Positions 8,595 to 15,758 of a DNA stretch of 43,454 bases are shown piece after piece. The stretch is from the NCBI GenBank assembly GCA_020725385.1, contig DYFC01000057.1:1-43454 (forward strand), read 5' to 3'. The stretch comes from Nitrospira japonica (GTDB lineage: Bacteria; Nitrospirota; Thermodesulfovibrionia; Thermodesulfovibrionales; SM23-35). Both the position numbers and the translations under genes were made by a program. Numbering within the stretch: position 1 is the first letter of the stretch; every line of letters begins with the position of its first letter. A model generated the notes under the pieces. The model had not been told where the DNA came from, made no database searches, and worked only from the letters and a program-made list of their open reading frames with translations.

Positions 8595-9590
8595 ATGATT
8601 AACTATATTCTTAAAAGAATTTTTGAGATGATTCCAACATTGTTCGGGATTACCCTGATCTCATTTATGATATTGCATCTTGCTCCGGGAAAACCAACCG
8701 ATGTTCTTGCTGATTTTAATCCAAAGATTACACCCGAGGCCAGAGAAAGACTCGAGAAAATGTATAATCTTGATAAACCTATAACTGTTCAGTATGTTTT
8801 ATGGCTTAAAAAAATAGTGAAGCTTGATTTTGGAGAATCTTTTTCATCTGACAGAAGGCCTGTTATTGATAAAATATGGGATAGCAAACAACCTTTATTT
8901 GAAAGAAGATTGTTTATAACATTCATGTTGAATGTTATAACAATGTTTGTAATTTTAATAATAGCGATTCCCTTAGGTATTACATCTGCTACTCACCAGA
9001 ATACTCTTTACGACAGGATAACAACCACTTCAGTATTTATCGGATTTGCAACACCATCTTTCTGGCTGGCTTTGCTTCTCATGATGTTTTTTGGAGTATA
9101 TCTTGGATGGCTTCCAATCTCGGGCTTAAAGTCAATGAATTATGATTCTTTATCCCTTACGGGCAAGATAATTGACAGAATAAATCATCTAATACTTCCT
9201 GTATTCGTATATGCTTTTGGTGGTCTTGCCGGAGATTCCAGATATATGAGAAGCAGTATGCTTGAAGTAATAAGACAGGATTATATAAAAGTTGCGAGAG
9301 CAAAAGGACTTCCCGAGAGAGTTGTGATTTACAGACATGCTTTGAGAAATGCGCTTCTGCCTTTAATTACACTTATCGGACTTTCAGTGCCCGGACTTAT
9401 AGGTGGTAGTGTAATAATGGAAAGCATATTTGGAATTCCGGGCATGGGGCAGTTACTTTTTATGAGTGTTATGACGCGTGATTATCCGGTTATTATGGGA
9501 ATAGTAATCATTGTTGGGTTCCTAACACTACTCGGGAACCTACTTGCAGATATAGGATATATGCTCGCTGACCCGAGAATCAGGCATTAA
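8595..9590 (+). CDS. Peptide ABC transporter permease, DppB type
   Basis: 331 residues, first permease of the importer. It begins MINYILKRIFEMIPTLFGITLISFMILHLAPG, the characteristic first membrane helix of DppB/OppB proteins, followed by a periplasmic segment and five more helices. The coupling motif that contacts the ATPase is visible near EVIRQDYIKVARAKGLPERVVIYRHALRNA (EAA loop: ARAKGL). The start is fused to the stop of the binding-protein gene. No ATPase gene lies in this cluster, so the partner ATPases must be encoded elsewhere. Confidence 0.9.
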   Translation: MINYILKRIFEMIPTLFGITLISFMILHLAPGKPTDVLADFNPKITPEARERLEKMYNLDKPITVQYVLWLKKIVKLDFGESFSSDRRPVIDKIWDSKQPLFERRLFITFMLNVITMFVILIIAIPLGITSATHQNTLYDRITTTSVFIGFATPSFWLALLLMMFFGVYLGWLPISGLKSMNYDSLSLTGKIIDRINHLILPVFVYAFGGLAGDSRYMRSSMLEVIRQDYIKVARAKGLPERVVIYRHALRNALLPLITLIGLSVPGLIGGSVIMESIFGIPGMGQLLFMSVMTRDYPVIMGIVIIVGFLTLLGNLLADIGYMLADPRIRH

Positions 9591-9593
9591 ATT

Positions 9594-10448
9594 ATGAAAA
9601 CATCTTTATTAAAAGATATTTTCTGGAAAAGATTCAAAAAAAATAAAATTGCTGTAATAGGTGCAATTATTGTGTTCTTGCTCTTTATTATTGCTCTCTT
9701 CGCTCCTTTGCTTTCACCTTACAACCAAAATGATATTGACAGGAATCATATCCTTGAGCCTCCTTCTTTCAAACATCCTTTTGGCACAGATGATCTCGGA
9801 AGAGATGTTTTCAGTAGAATGATTTATGGGGCGCGCACTTCCTTACTTGTTGGTTTTGTTGCAGTTGGAATAGCAACAATTATTGGAATTTTCTTTGGTT
9901 CGATTGCAGGCTATTATGGTGGATGGACAGATAGAATCATCATGAGATTTATTGATATAATGCTAACAATACCAACTTTTTTCCTGATTCTTGCTGTAAT
10001 TGCTTTTATCGGCCCGAGCATATGGAATATAATGATTGTTATTGGACTTACTTCATGGATGGGTGTTGCAAGACTTGTAAGGGCTGAATTCCTCTCTTTA
10101 AAAGAGCGGGAGTTTGTGCTTGCTGCAAAAGCCATGGGAGCAAGTGATAGGAGAATCATCTTTAAGCATATTTTGATAAACAGTCTTGCACCGGTTTTTG
10201 TCTCTGCTGTTCTTGGAATTGCAGGCGCTGTGCTTCTTGAATCGGGTCTCAGTTTTCTTGGACTTGGAGTTCAACCTCCAACTCCAACATGGGGAAATAT
10301 TCTTACACTTGGTAAAGACAATATTGAAATAGCGTGGTGGCTCTCTGTTTTTCCCGGGTTTGCTATCCTTTTAACAGTTCTTGGTTATAATTTACTGGGT
10401 GAAGGTATCAGAGATGCTCTTGACCCAAGACTGTGGGAAGCAGAATAG
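9594..10448 (+). CDS. Peptide ABC transporter permease, DppC type
   Basis: 284 residues. N-terminal WKRFKKNKIAVIGAIIVFLLF is the typical DppC/OppC first helix; PFGTDDLGRDVFSRMIYGARTSL is the family signature before the transmembrane core; the EAA loop reads FVLAAKAMGASDRRIIFKHIL. It forms the heterodimeric pore with the preceding DppB-type protein. It starts three bases after that gene's stop. It ends two bases before the stop of the convergent cyclic-nucleotide-binding gene, and no DppD/DppF ATPase genes follow. Confidence 0.9.
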   Translation: MKTSLLKDIFWKRFKKNKIAVIGAIIVFLLFIIALFAPLLSPYNQNDIDRNHILEPPSFKHPFGTDDLGRDVFSRMIYGARTSLLVGFVAVGIATIIGIFFGSIAGYYGGWTDRIIMRFIDIMLTIPTFFLILAVIAFIGPSIWNIMIVIGLTSWMGVARLVRAEFLSLKEREFVLAAKAMGASDRRIIFKHILINSLAPVFVSAVLGIAGAVLLESGLSFLGLGVQPPTPTWGNILTLGKDNIEIAWWLSVFPGFAILLTVLGYNLLGEGIRDALDPRLWEAE

Positions 10449-10450
10449 GA

Positions 10451-10915
10451 TTAGAAAATATTTGTAAGACGTTCGGTTGCTTTGCGCAGGCGTAGAGAGA
10501 GAATTCTAATAAGCCCCTTTAGTAATTTTGAACCTATATCCGGAAATTGTTCGACTAAAGAATTAATTGAATCATTCTTCAATATTAAAAGATTTGTGTC
10601 CTCAACAGCTTCAACAGTTGCAGAGCGATTATGTTTATCGAATATAGAAAGTTCTCCAACCATAGAGCCTTTACCAAGTATTGCTATTATAAGTTGATTG
10701 CCCTTGAATTCTGTTTGCTTTTTAACTTCCAATTTTCCTGAAAGCACAAATCCGATAAAATCTCCGGGGTCTCCTTCTCTAAAAACAATATTTCCTGAAG
10801 GATAATTTTTTATTTCAAAAAAAGGTGCGATTGTAACAAAATCCTGCTCATCAATAAATTCAAATATCATTTCATTTTTGAGATTTTTTAACTGTTCTAC
10901 AATTTCCTTACTCAT
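10451..10915 (-). CDS. Cyclic-nucleotide-binding-domain protein, last gene of the mla operon
   Basis: About 154 residues from the ATG at 10915, which overlaps the mlaD stop by eight bases (ATGAGTAA); ATGs at 10930 and 10945 are in-frame alternatives deeper in mlaD. One CNBD-type beta-roll is visible: YPSGNIVFREGDPGDFIGFVLSG, then GSMVGELSIFDKHNRSATVEA, which contains the phosphate-binding-cassette pattern (GELS..D...RSATV). There is no HTH or kinase domain after it, only a helix ending LTNIF. So it is a stand-alone sensor or binding protein, perhaps adjusting lipid transport in response to a nucleotide. Ligand identity is not visible. Confidence 0.85.
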   Translation of the reverse strand: MSKEIVEQLKNLKNEMIFEFIDEQDFVTIAPFFEIKNYPSGNIVFREGDPGDFIGFVLSGKLEVKKQTEFKGNQLIIAILGKGSMVGELSIFDKHNRSATVEAVEDTNLLILKNDSINSLVEQFPDIGSKLLKGLIRILSLRLRKATERLTNIF

Positions 10916-11372
10916 TTGTCTGTTTTCCATTTTCCTTTTTTTCAAAAATATACTTACTTACAAGTTCTTCTATTTCAATCGACGATTCTGTTTCCGTAAG
11001 CAGGCCATTCGGTTTAATAACCTCATCAGCACCCCCCGGTGAAATTTTGATATACTTATCACCTATAATACCTTTTGTTCTTATGCTTGCGATGGAATCT
11101 TCTTGAAGCTTAACTCCCGGATTTAAGAGCATCTCAACCAGAGCACGATCGTTTTCAAGAGATATTTTTGAAACTTTCCCGACTTTAACACCGGCTATTT
11201 CAACTTCAGCTCCTTCTTTAAGCCCTGTTATACTTGTAAAATAGGCTTTAACCGGATATTGCTTGGTCTCGAATATACCTATGTGTCCTAACTTAACTGA
11301 AAGATATGCAAGACATAAGAAACCTATGATAAGAAATATCCCGACACCTGTTTCAATATTTATTCTATTCAT
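10908..11372 (-). CDS. mlaD: MlaD-like MCE-domain protein
   Basis: 154 residues. One N-terminal membrane helix (VGIFLIIGFLCLAYLSVKLG) anchors a periplasmic MCE domain: YPVKAYFTSITGLKEGAEVEIAGVKVGKVSKI, then the IRTKGIIGDKYIKISPGG strand pair. MlaD hexamers form the lipid tunnel on the inner-membrane MlaFE complex that moves phospholipid between the membranes. The length is that of a minimal MlaD. It starts three bases after the ATPase gene ends and overlaps the CNBD gene downstream. No MlaC or MlaB gene is in the cluster. Confidence 0.9.
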   Translation of the reverse strand: MNRINIETGVGIFLIIGFLCLAYLSVKLGHIGIFETKQYPVKAYFTSITGLKEGAEVEIAGVKVGKVSKISLENDRALVEMLLNPGVKLQEDSIASIRTKGIIGDKYIKISPGGADEVIKPNGLLTETESSIEIEELVSKYIFEKKENGKQTNE

Positions 11373-11375
11373 ATT

Positions 11376-12143
11376 CTAACCCTCCACTTTTTCACTTTCA
11401 TATATTCGTCCCATTGTTTTTTCTACAAACTCCCTTATTACAGGGTTCTCCGATGTCTGAAAATCTTCCGGCGGTAATGAATCCTGTATAATACCGTTAT
11501 GCATTAGAGCAACATAATCAGCAAGCTTAAAAATCTTCGGGACATCATGGCTTACAATGAGCGCAGTATATTTTAAAGCTGTCTGTGTTCTGAAAAAGAC
11601 CCTGTACATTTCATTACTCAAGGCAACATCCAGTCCTGTTGTTGGTTCATCAAAGAAAACAATTTTTGGATTCAAAACAAGCGCTCTTGCAAGCCCCACT
11701 CTTTTGCGCATTCCACCACTTAATTGGGCAGGATACTTTTCATTGCTGTCATGAATATCCATCATTTCAAGTTTCTCATTGACAATTTTTTTGATCTCTT
11801 CTTCAGTTTTGTTTGTTCTTTCCCGTAGAGGAAGGGCAACATTATCAAAAACTGTCATTGAATCAAATAAAGCTGAATTTTGAAATAGCACACCAAAATT
11901 TGCTCTTATATCCTTTAGTTCTTTCCTGCTTATTTTGTTTATGTCTTTGCCATAAACAAGAATCTTTCCTTTATCGGGTTTCACAAGACCAAGAATATGT
12001 TTTAGTATAGAACTTTTCCCCTGACCGCTTTCTCCCACGATGACAGTTGTCCTGCCTTCGTACAAAGAAAGATTCACACCTTTAAGAACCTGTTGCTTTC
12101 CAAAGGTCTTAAACACATCTATCATCTGAATAATAGGTTCCAT
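11376..12143 (-). CDS. mlaF: MlaF-like ABC transporter ATPase
   Basis: 255 residues. Walker A GESGQGKSS, Q-loop FGVLFQNSALFDSMTVFDNV, signature LSGGMRKRVGLARA, Walker B KIVFFDEPTTGLD, and H-loop IVSHD. The signature with MRKRVGLARA and the FQNSALFDSMTV segment are typical of the MlaF/TTG2A/Mkl group that powers retrograde or anterograde phospholipid transport with MlaE and MlaD. The ATG abuts the stop of mlaE (TAAATG), so the two are translationally linked. Confidence 0.92.
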   Translation of the reverse strand: MEPIIQMIDVFKTFGKQQVLKGVNLSLYEGRTTVIVGESGQGKSSILKHILGLVKPDKGKILVYGKDINKISRKELKDIRANFGVLFQNSALFDSMTVFDNVALPLRERTNKTEEEIKKIVNEKLEMMDIHDSNEKYPAQLSGGMRKRVGLARALVLNPKIVFFDEPTTGLDVALSNEMYRVFFRTQTALKYTALIVSHDVPKIFKLADYVALMHNGIIQDSLPPEDFQTSENPVIREFVEKTMGRIYESEKVEG

Positions 12144-12941
12144 TTATAGCATTAACGAAGTGATAATATAATCAAAAACAAGAACAGCTACAGATGAAAG
12201 TACAACAGCGCTTGTTGTTGCCCTGCTGACTCCTTCTGCACCAAACCCTCCACGTCTTTCCATATGAACAAAATAACCTTTTGCCGAACATATCCATACA
12301 ACAAGCAATCCAAAGCAAAGAGATTTTATGAATCCCATATGAACATCGGCAAATTCAACATCTTTGTACATAGAGTAAAAATACGTACCTTCATTAAGTC
12401 CCATCATTCCAACGCCAACAACATAACCTCCGAGAATTCCTACCACATTAAAAATTGAGGTTAAAAGCGGCATGGAGAGAATCGTTGCAATAAATTTAGG
12501 AGCAACTACATATTTATGGGGATCTATTGCCATGCATTCAAGGGCATCAATCTGTTCTGAGTTCCTCATAATTCCTATTTCTGCGCAGATTGCAGAACCT
12601 GCCCTTCCTGTTACCATCAATGCTGTAAGGACAGGCCCTAATTCTCTTATGAGGCTTAATGCAACTGCAGAGCCAAGCATTCCTTCGGAGCTGAACTTGC
12701 TTAATGTGTTGTAACCCTGTAATCCGAGAACCATACCTGTAAAAGCACCTGTGAAAATAATAACAAAAATTGAAAGAGAGCCAATTGAATAGATTTGCCT
12801 GGTTATATTTGTAATTTTATAATACGGCGGTTTTAGAATATTGTAAATTACAAGCAGTAAAAATATACCCATCCTTCCTGCCTGGTTTACATAATAAAGA
12901 AAGTTATCCCCGAGCTTTTCAGCAAAATTTAATAAAAACAT
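12144..12941 (-). CDS. mlaE: MlaE-like lipid ABC transporter permease
   Basis: 265 residues, about five membrane helices. Family marks: GAFTGMVLGLQGYNTLSKF, RELGPVLTALMVTGRAGSAICAEIG, and MRNSEQIDALECMAIDPHKYVVAPKFIA. First gene of mlaE-mlaF-mlaD-CNBD. A well-formed promoter lies immediately upstream and predicts an mRNA that begins at the start codon; there is no Shine-Dalgarno sequence. The N-terminal extension LGDNFLYYVNQAGRMGIFLLLVIY matches the MlaE interfacial helix region. Confidence 0.92.
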   Translation of the reverse strand: MFLLNFAEKLGDNFLYYVNQAGRMGIFLLLVIYNILKPPYYKITNITRQIYSIGSLSIFVIIFTGAFTGMVLGLQGYNTLSKFSSEGMLGSAVALSLIRELGPVLTALMVTGRAGSAICAEIGIMRNSEQIDALECMAIDPHKYVVAPKFIATILSMPLLTSIFNVVGILGGYVVGVGMMGLNEGTYFYSMYKDVEFADVHMGFIKSLCFGLLVVWICSAKGYFVHMERRGGFGAEGVSRATTSAVVLSSVAVLVFDYIITSLML

Positions 12942-12948
12942 ATAGTTT

Positions 12949-12977
12949 ATTATATACTTAAAATGTTGGCTTGTAAA
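12949..12977 (-). promoter_or_regulatory. Promoter of the mla operon
   Basis: On the minus strand, TTTACA (12972-12977), a 17-base spacer, then a perfect TATAAT (12949-12954). The expected transcription start, about seven bases on, is 12942-12941, i.e. the A of the mlaE ATG at 12941. This predicts a leaderless transcript. Confidence 0.65.
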
Positions 12978-13103
12978 ATTTTTTTAAGATTATCATTTCC
13001 TAAGATCCGTAAGATATTTTGTCCCTGTAAAAAAATATTATTAAAGAAAAGATTAGAGTATAAAGCACATAAAGATTTCCAATTAATCTTTAAGAAATGA
13101 GAT

Positions 13104-13144
13104 TTGACACTTTATTGTAACTATGGTACTATGACTATAGTCAT
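13104..13144 (+). promoter_or_regulatory. Promoter and palindromic operator of the phd-vapC pair
   Basis: TTGACA (13104-13109), 17-base spacer, TACTAT (13127-13132). A perfect 14-base palindrome, ATGACTATAGTCAT (13131-13144), overlaps the end of the -10 and the expected start site near 13139. Antitoxins of the Phd/YefM family bind such palindromes to repress their own operon, so autoregulation is inferred. Confidence 0.65.
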
Positions 13145-13163
13145 AAATAAATCGGAGCGGACT

Positions 13164-13397
13164 ATGGGTAAAATTATTTCTAAATCAAAATTTAAACCAA
13201 AATCTCTTGAATATTTCCGCCAAATAGAAGAAAGCGGAGAAGAGCTTATCATTACAGACCGTGGCCGTCCTGTAATAAAAGTAATTCCCTATTCTGTTAA
13301 ACCAATTGAAGCAATAAAATTGTTACGCAATACTATAAAGAAATATAAAAATCCCACCGAACCGGTTGGAATTGAGGACTGGGAGTCTGTAAATTGA
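13164..13397 (+). CDS. Antitoxin, Phd/YefM family
   Basis: 77 residues from the ATG at 13164, which has GGAG (13154-13157) six bases upstream. The open frame extends back to a TTG at 13104, but that lies on the -35 box of the promoter and cannot be the start. The N-terminal part is the Phd/YefM DNA-binding fold: ISKSKFKPKSLEYFRQIEESGEELIITDRGRPVIKVIPY, where ITDRGRPV is the family signature. The C-terminal tail (EPVGIEDWESVN) would neutralise the toxin. The gene overlaps vapC by four bases. Confidence 0.88.
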   Translation: MGKIISKSKFKPKSLEYFRQIEESGEELIITDRGRPVIKVIPYSVKPIEAIKLLRNTIKKYKNPTEPVGIEDWESVN

Positions 13398-13789
13398 TTT
13401 TACTTGACACCCATGTATTGATATGGCATTTAAGCAATCCAGAAAAGTTGTCCGTTAAGGCAACTCAAGCAATAGAACGGGCTGTCAATAATAATGAAGT
13501 GTATGCCTCATCTATCAGTGCTTGGGAAATGGCGATGCTTGTTCAAAGAGGCAGGCTTGAATTGACAATGGATGTAAAAGACTGGCTTGCAATCGCAGAA
13601 TCTCTAACGTATTTGCATTTTGTTCCCGTAAACAACCGAATAGCTGTTAAATCCGTAATTCTGCCTGATTTTGTGTACCCTGATCCTGCCGATAGAATAA
13701 TTATTTCAACAGCAATGTCATTAAAGGCTTTTTTAATTACAAAAGATGACAGAATACTTTCATACAAGCATGTAAAATCAATATGGTAA
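13394..13789 (+). CDS. vapC: VapC-type PIN-domain ribonuclease toxin
   Basis: 131 residues. The PIN domain carries the acidic metal ligands: Asp5 (LLDTHVLIWHL), Glu45 (ISAWEMAML), Asp97/Asp100 (YPDPADRIIISTA) and Asp118 (TKDDRIL). It belongs to the VapC subgroup with DTHVLIW and DPADRIIIATA-like motifs that pairs with Phd-type antitoxins. It cleaves RNA and stops translation when freed. The start is a TTG that overlaps the antitoxin stop (TTGA), so its translation depends on the antitoxin and should be weaker, as usual for toxin genes. All catalytic residues are intact. Confidence 0.92.
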   Translation: MILLDTHVLIWHLSNPEKLSVKATQAIERAVNNNEVYASSISAWEMAMLVQRGRLELTMDVKDWLAIAESLTYLHFVPVNNRIAVKSVILPDFVYPDPADRIIISTAMSLKAFLITKDDRILSYKHVKSIW

Positions 13790-13949
13790 CATCGAGGAGC
13801 CAATAAAAATATTTAAAAGTATATCTCTGTTGTCTTATAGGACTGTTTTATAAGTATATAAGTTGAGAGTGCTTTTTGCAGTAGTTTTAATAAGTTAACC
13901 TTAATAATAAGTAATTAATCTTGCCAGAGAAAAATAAATTCATTTATCA

Positions 13950-13970
13950 TGAAAATGATAACTATTTTCA
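13950..13970. promoter_or_regulatory. Fur-box-like palindrome
   Basis: A near-perfect inverted repeat, with TGAAAAT on the left and CTATTTTCA on the right. The core 13951-13969 matches 15 of 19 positions of the E. coli Fur box consensus by my count. TATAAT follows at 13986-13991. The stretch 13790-14058 has no other gene apart from a 16-codon TTG-started ORF of doubtful status (13998-14048). The site probably made the downstream Fe-S gene cluster iron-responsive before that cluster was damaged. Confidence 0.5.
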
Positions 13971-14058
13971 TTTAGAAAGGATTTGTATAATTTAATTGCC
14001 GAGAAAAGGTGTAACAGAACCTCCGTTGTTGCATGGGAAATTTTAAGGAATTTTATGA

Positions 14059-14424
14059 ATGATCTTATCAGTTGCAAGCGGAAAAGGCGGCACAGGTAAA
14101 ACAATGCTTACAGCATCTTTTGCAGCTCTTACAAAGAATAAAGTTATGGTTGACTGTGATGTTGATGCAGCTGATCTTCATCTTTTATTAAAACCCGAGA
14201 TAAAGGAGAAACAAGAATTCAGAAGCGGACTAACTGCCAGAATAGATAAAGATATATGTCAGGAATGCAGTGAGTGTATTTCAGTATGCCGCTTTATGGG
14301 AAAGGATCAAATAAGCATGAAATATGTTTATGGACCTGTCCCTTCAAGAAGATTGCCCGAAGAACTCTGGGCAAAGCAATTTGGAGATGATCCTATATGG
14401 GGAAATTATAGCGATGACAGCTAA
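14059..14424 (+). pseudogene. Remnant: MinD-type ATPase with ferredoxin insert, joined to the start of a radical SAM gene
   Basis: The 121-residue frame is a composite. Residues 1-79 are the start of a COG1149-type P-loop ATPase with inserted ferredoxin domain: Walker A SGKGGTGKT, DCDVDAADLHLLL, then CQECSECISVC (one [4Fe-4S] motif). It should run to about 280 residues but stops matching after VCRF. From residue 88 the frame reads MKYVYGPVPSRRL, which is how radical SAM proteins of COG0731 begin, preceded by its own AAAGGA and ATG. That match ends after 13 residues, and the last part (PEELWAKQFGDDPIWGNYSDDS) is unassigned. Two deletions would explain this. The ATPase lacks its later motifs and the radical SAM part lacks its cysteines, so neither can work. 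The end overlaps the methyltransferase gene by 11 bases. Confidence 0.7.
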
Positions 14425-15049
14425 AATTGATACATTTAATAAATATTCTGACGAATATGATAAATGGTTTGAAGTCCATCCATGGGTGTATAAGTCAGAA
14501 CTTGAGGCAGTGAGAATATTACTACCTCAAAATGGCCTTGGTGTTGAAATAGGAGCTGGCACGGGTAGGTTTTCAATTCCTTTTGGTATTAAAGTAGGTG
14601 TTGAACCTTCAATAGCAATGGCTGAAATAGCAAGAAGAAGAGGGATGACCATATACGATGCAACAGCGGAGAACCTGCCCTTCAATGACAATGAATTTGA
14701 TTTTGCATTAATGGTCACAACAATCTGCTTTCTTGAAGATCCGTTGCAAGCGCTAAAAAATATCAGAAGAATTCTTCGGCCTTCGGGAAAGATAATTATC
14801 GGAATGCTGGATAAGGACAGCCCTATAGGTAAGTTGTATGAAGCAAAGAAAAAAGATAGCAAGTTCTTTAAAAATGCTAATTTTTATTCAGTCAAACAGG
14901 TTTTGGAATGGCTTGAGAAAACTGGATACAATGATATTCATATTATGCAGACAATTTTTCATAAGCCGGAAGAAATAATTGCGATAGAGCAAACAAAAAA
15001 TGGACACGGCGAGGGTCTTTTCGTTATAATTTCTGCTCAAAAAAAATAA
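14414..15049 (+). CDS. SAM-dependent class I methyltransferase
   Basis: 211 residues from the ATG at 14414 (MTAKIDTFNKYSDEYDKWF, the usual start of this group); the open frame reaches further up, but only through the remnant. SAM-binding motif I is VEIGAGTGRFSIPFG; motif II region FALMVTTICFLEDP; post-motif RILRPSGKIIIGMLDKDSP. This type (UbiE/Methyltransf_11) commonly accompanies the MinD/ferredoxin ATPase and MBL-fold genes seen here. The substrate is not identifiable. The gene is intact despite the deletion scar just upstream, and probably relies on translation entering from the remnant. Confidence 0.85.
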   Translation: MTAKIDTFNKYSDEYDKWFEVHPWVYKSELEAVRILLPQNGLGVEIGAGTGRFSIPFGIKVGVEPSIAMAEIARRRGMTIYDATAENLPFNDNEFDFALMVTTICFLEDPLQALKNIRRILRPSGKIIIGMLDKDSPIGKLYEAKKKDSKFFKNANFYSVKQVLEWLEKTGYNDIHIMQTIFHKPEEIIAIEQTKNGHGEGLFVIISAQKK

Positions 15050-15059
15050 GCTATATACT

Positions 15060-15758
15060 TTGAATATAAAAATATTATTTGACAATAACTCCTTCATAGA
15101 GGGGCTCGAGACTTCGTGGGGATTCTCATGTTTAATAGAGGGAAAAGATAAAAACATACTTTTCGATACAGGTAGCAATCCTTTTTTACTTTTAAGAAAC
15201 ATTAAAAACCTCAAAGTAAATTTGAAAAAAATAGATATAGTTTTCCTTTCTCACATGCACTGGGATCACATAGGTGGTTTATATGCAATTATTGAAAATA
15301 ATCCCGATGTTTGTGTTTTTCTTTTAGAATCTTTCTCTAAAAAATTCAAAGAAAATATTAAGAAATTCGGCATAAAAATAATTGAAATAAAAGACTCTCT
15401 TGAAATCTGTAAAAATGTTTTTTCAACAGGGGAATTAGGGACATCTATAAAAGAACAATCATTAATTATAAAGACTGAGAAAGGTCTATTGATAATAACA
15501 GGCTGTGCCCATCCAGGAGTTTTAAAAATAATAAAGCAGGTAAAAACAATATTCAGAGATGAGATTTTTCTTTTATCCGGGGGATTTCATTTAGAAAATC
15601 AGAGTAATATCAAAAAGATTATTGCTAATATAAAGAAGTCAGGAATTCGATATATAGCTCCCTGCCACTGTACGGGTAACCTTGCAACTATATTGTTTGA
15701 AAAAGAATATGGCAGTAATTACATTAAGACAGGTGCTGGAAAAGTAATTGAGTTATGA
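15060..15758 (+). CDS. MBL-fold metallohydrolase, COG1237 type
   Basis: 232 residues. Metal-binding motif LSHMHWDHIGG (His65, His67, Asp69, His70), then TGCAHPGV and GGFHL, and PCHCTG near the end: the pattern of the COG1237 family, which includes the archaeal dihydropterin ribofuranosylaminobenzene phosphate synthase. In bacteria these are found next to Fe-S ATPase clusters and their substrate is uncertain. The start is TTG at 15060; no ATG or ribosome-binding site is better placed. The stop overlaps the NUDIX gene by four bases (ATGA). Confidence 0.88.
   Translation: MNIKILFDNNSFIEGLETSWGFSCLIEGKDKNILFDTGSNPFLLLRNIKNLKVNLKKIDIVFLSHMHWDHIGGLYAIIENNPDVCVFLLESFSKKFKENIKKFGIKIIEIKDSLEICKNVFSTGELGTSIKEQSLIIKTEKGLLIITGCAHPGVLKIIKQVKTIFRDEIFLLSGGFHLENQSNIKKIIANIKKSGIRYIAPCHCTGNLATILFEKEYGSNYIKTGAGKVIEL

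Noticed and set aside
13104..13163. Earlier TTG start for the Phd-type antitoxin
   Set aside because: The codons coincide with the -35, -10 and operator; the ATG at 13164 has a proper ribosome-binding site and gives the normal family length.
13998..14048. 16-codon ORF MPRKGVTEPPLLHGKF before the ATPase remnant
   Set aside because: It starts with TTG, is very short and matches no family I can name with confidence; it may be another fragment of the collapsed operon but cannot be supported as a gene.
14324..14413. 30-codon upstream extension of the methyltransferase gene
   Set aside because: It reads an alternative frame through the radical SAM remnant; the family start MTAKIDTFNKYSDEYD is at 14414.
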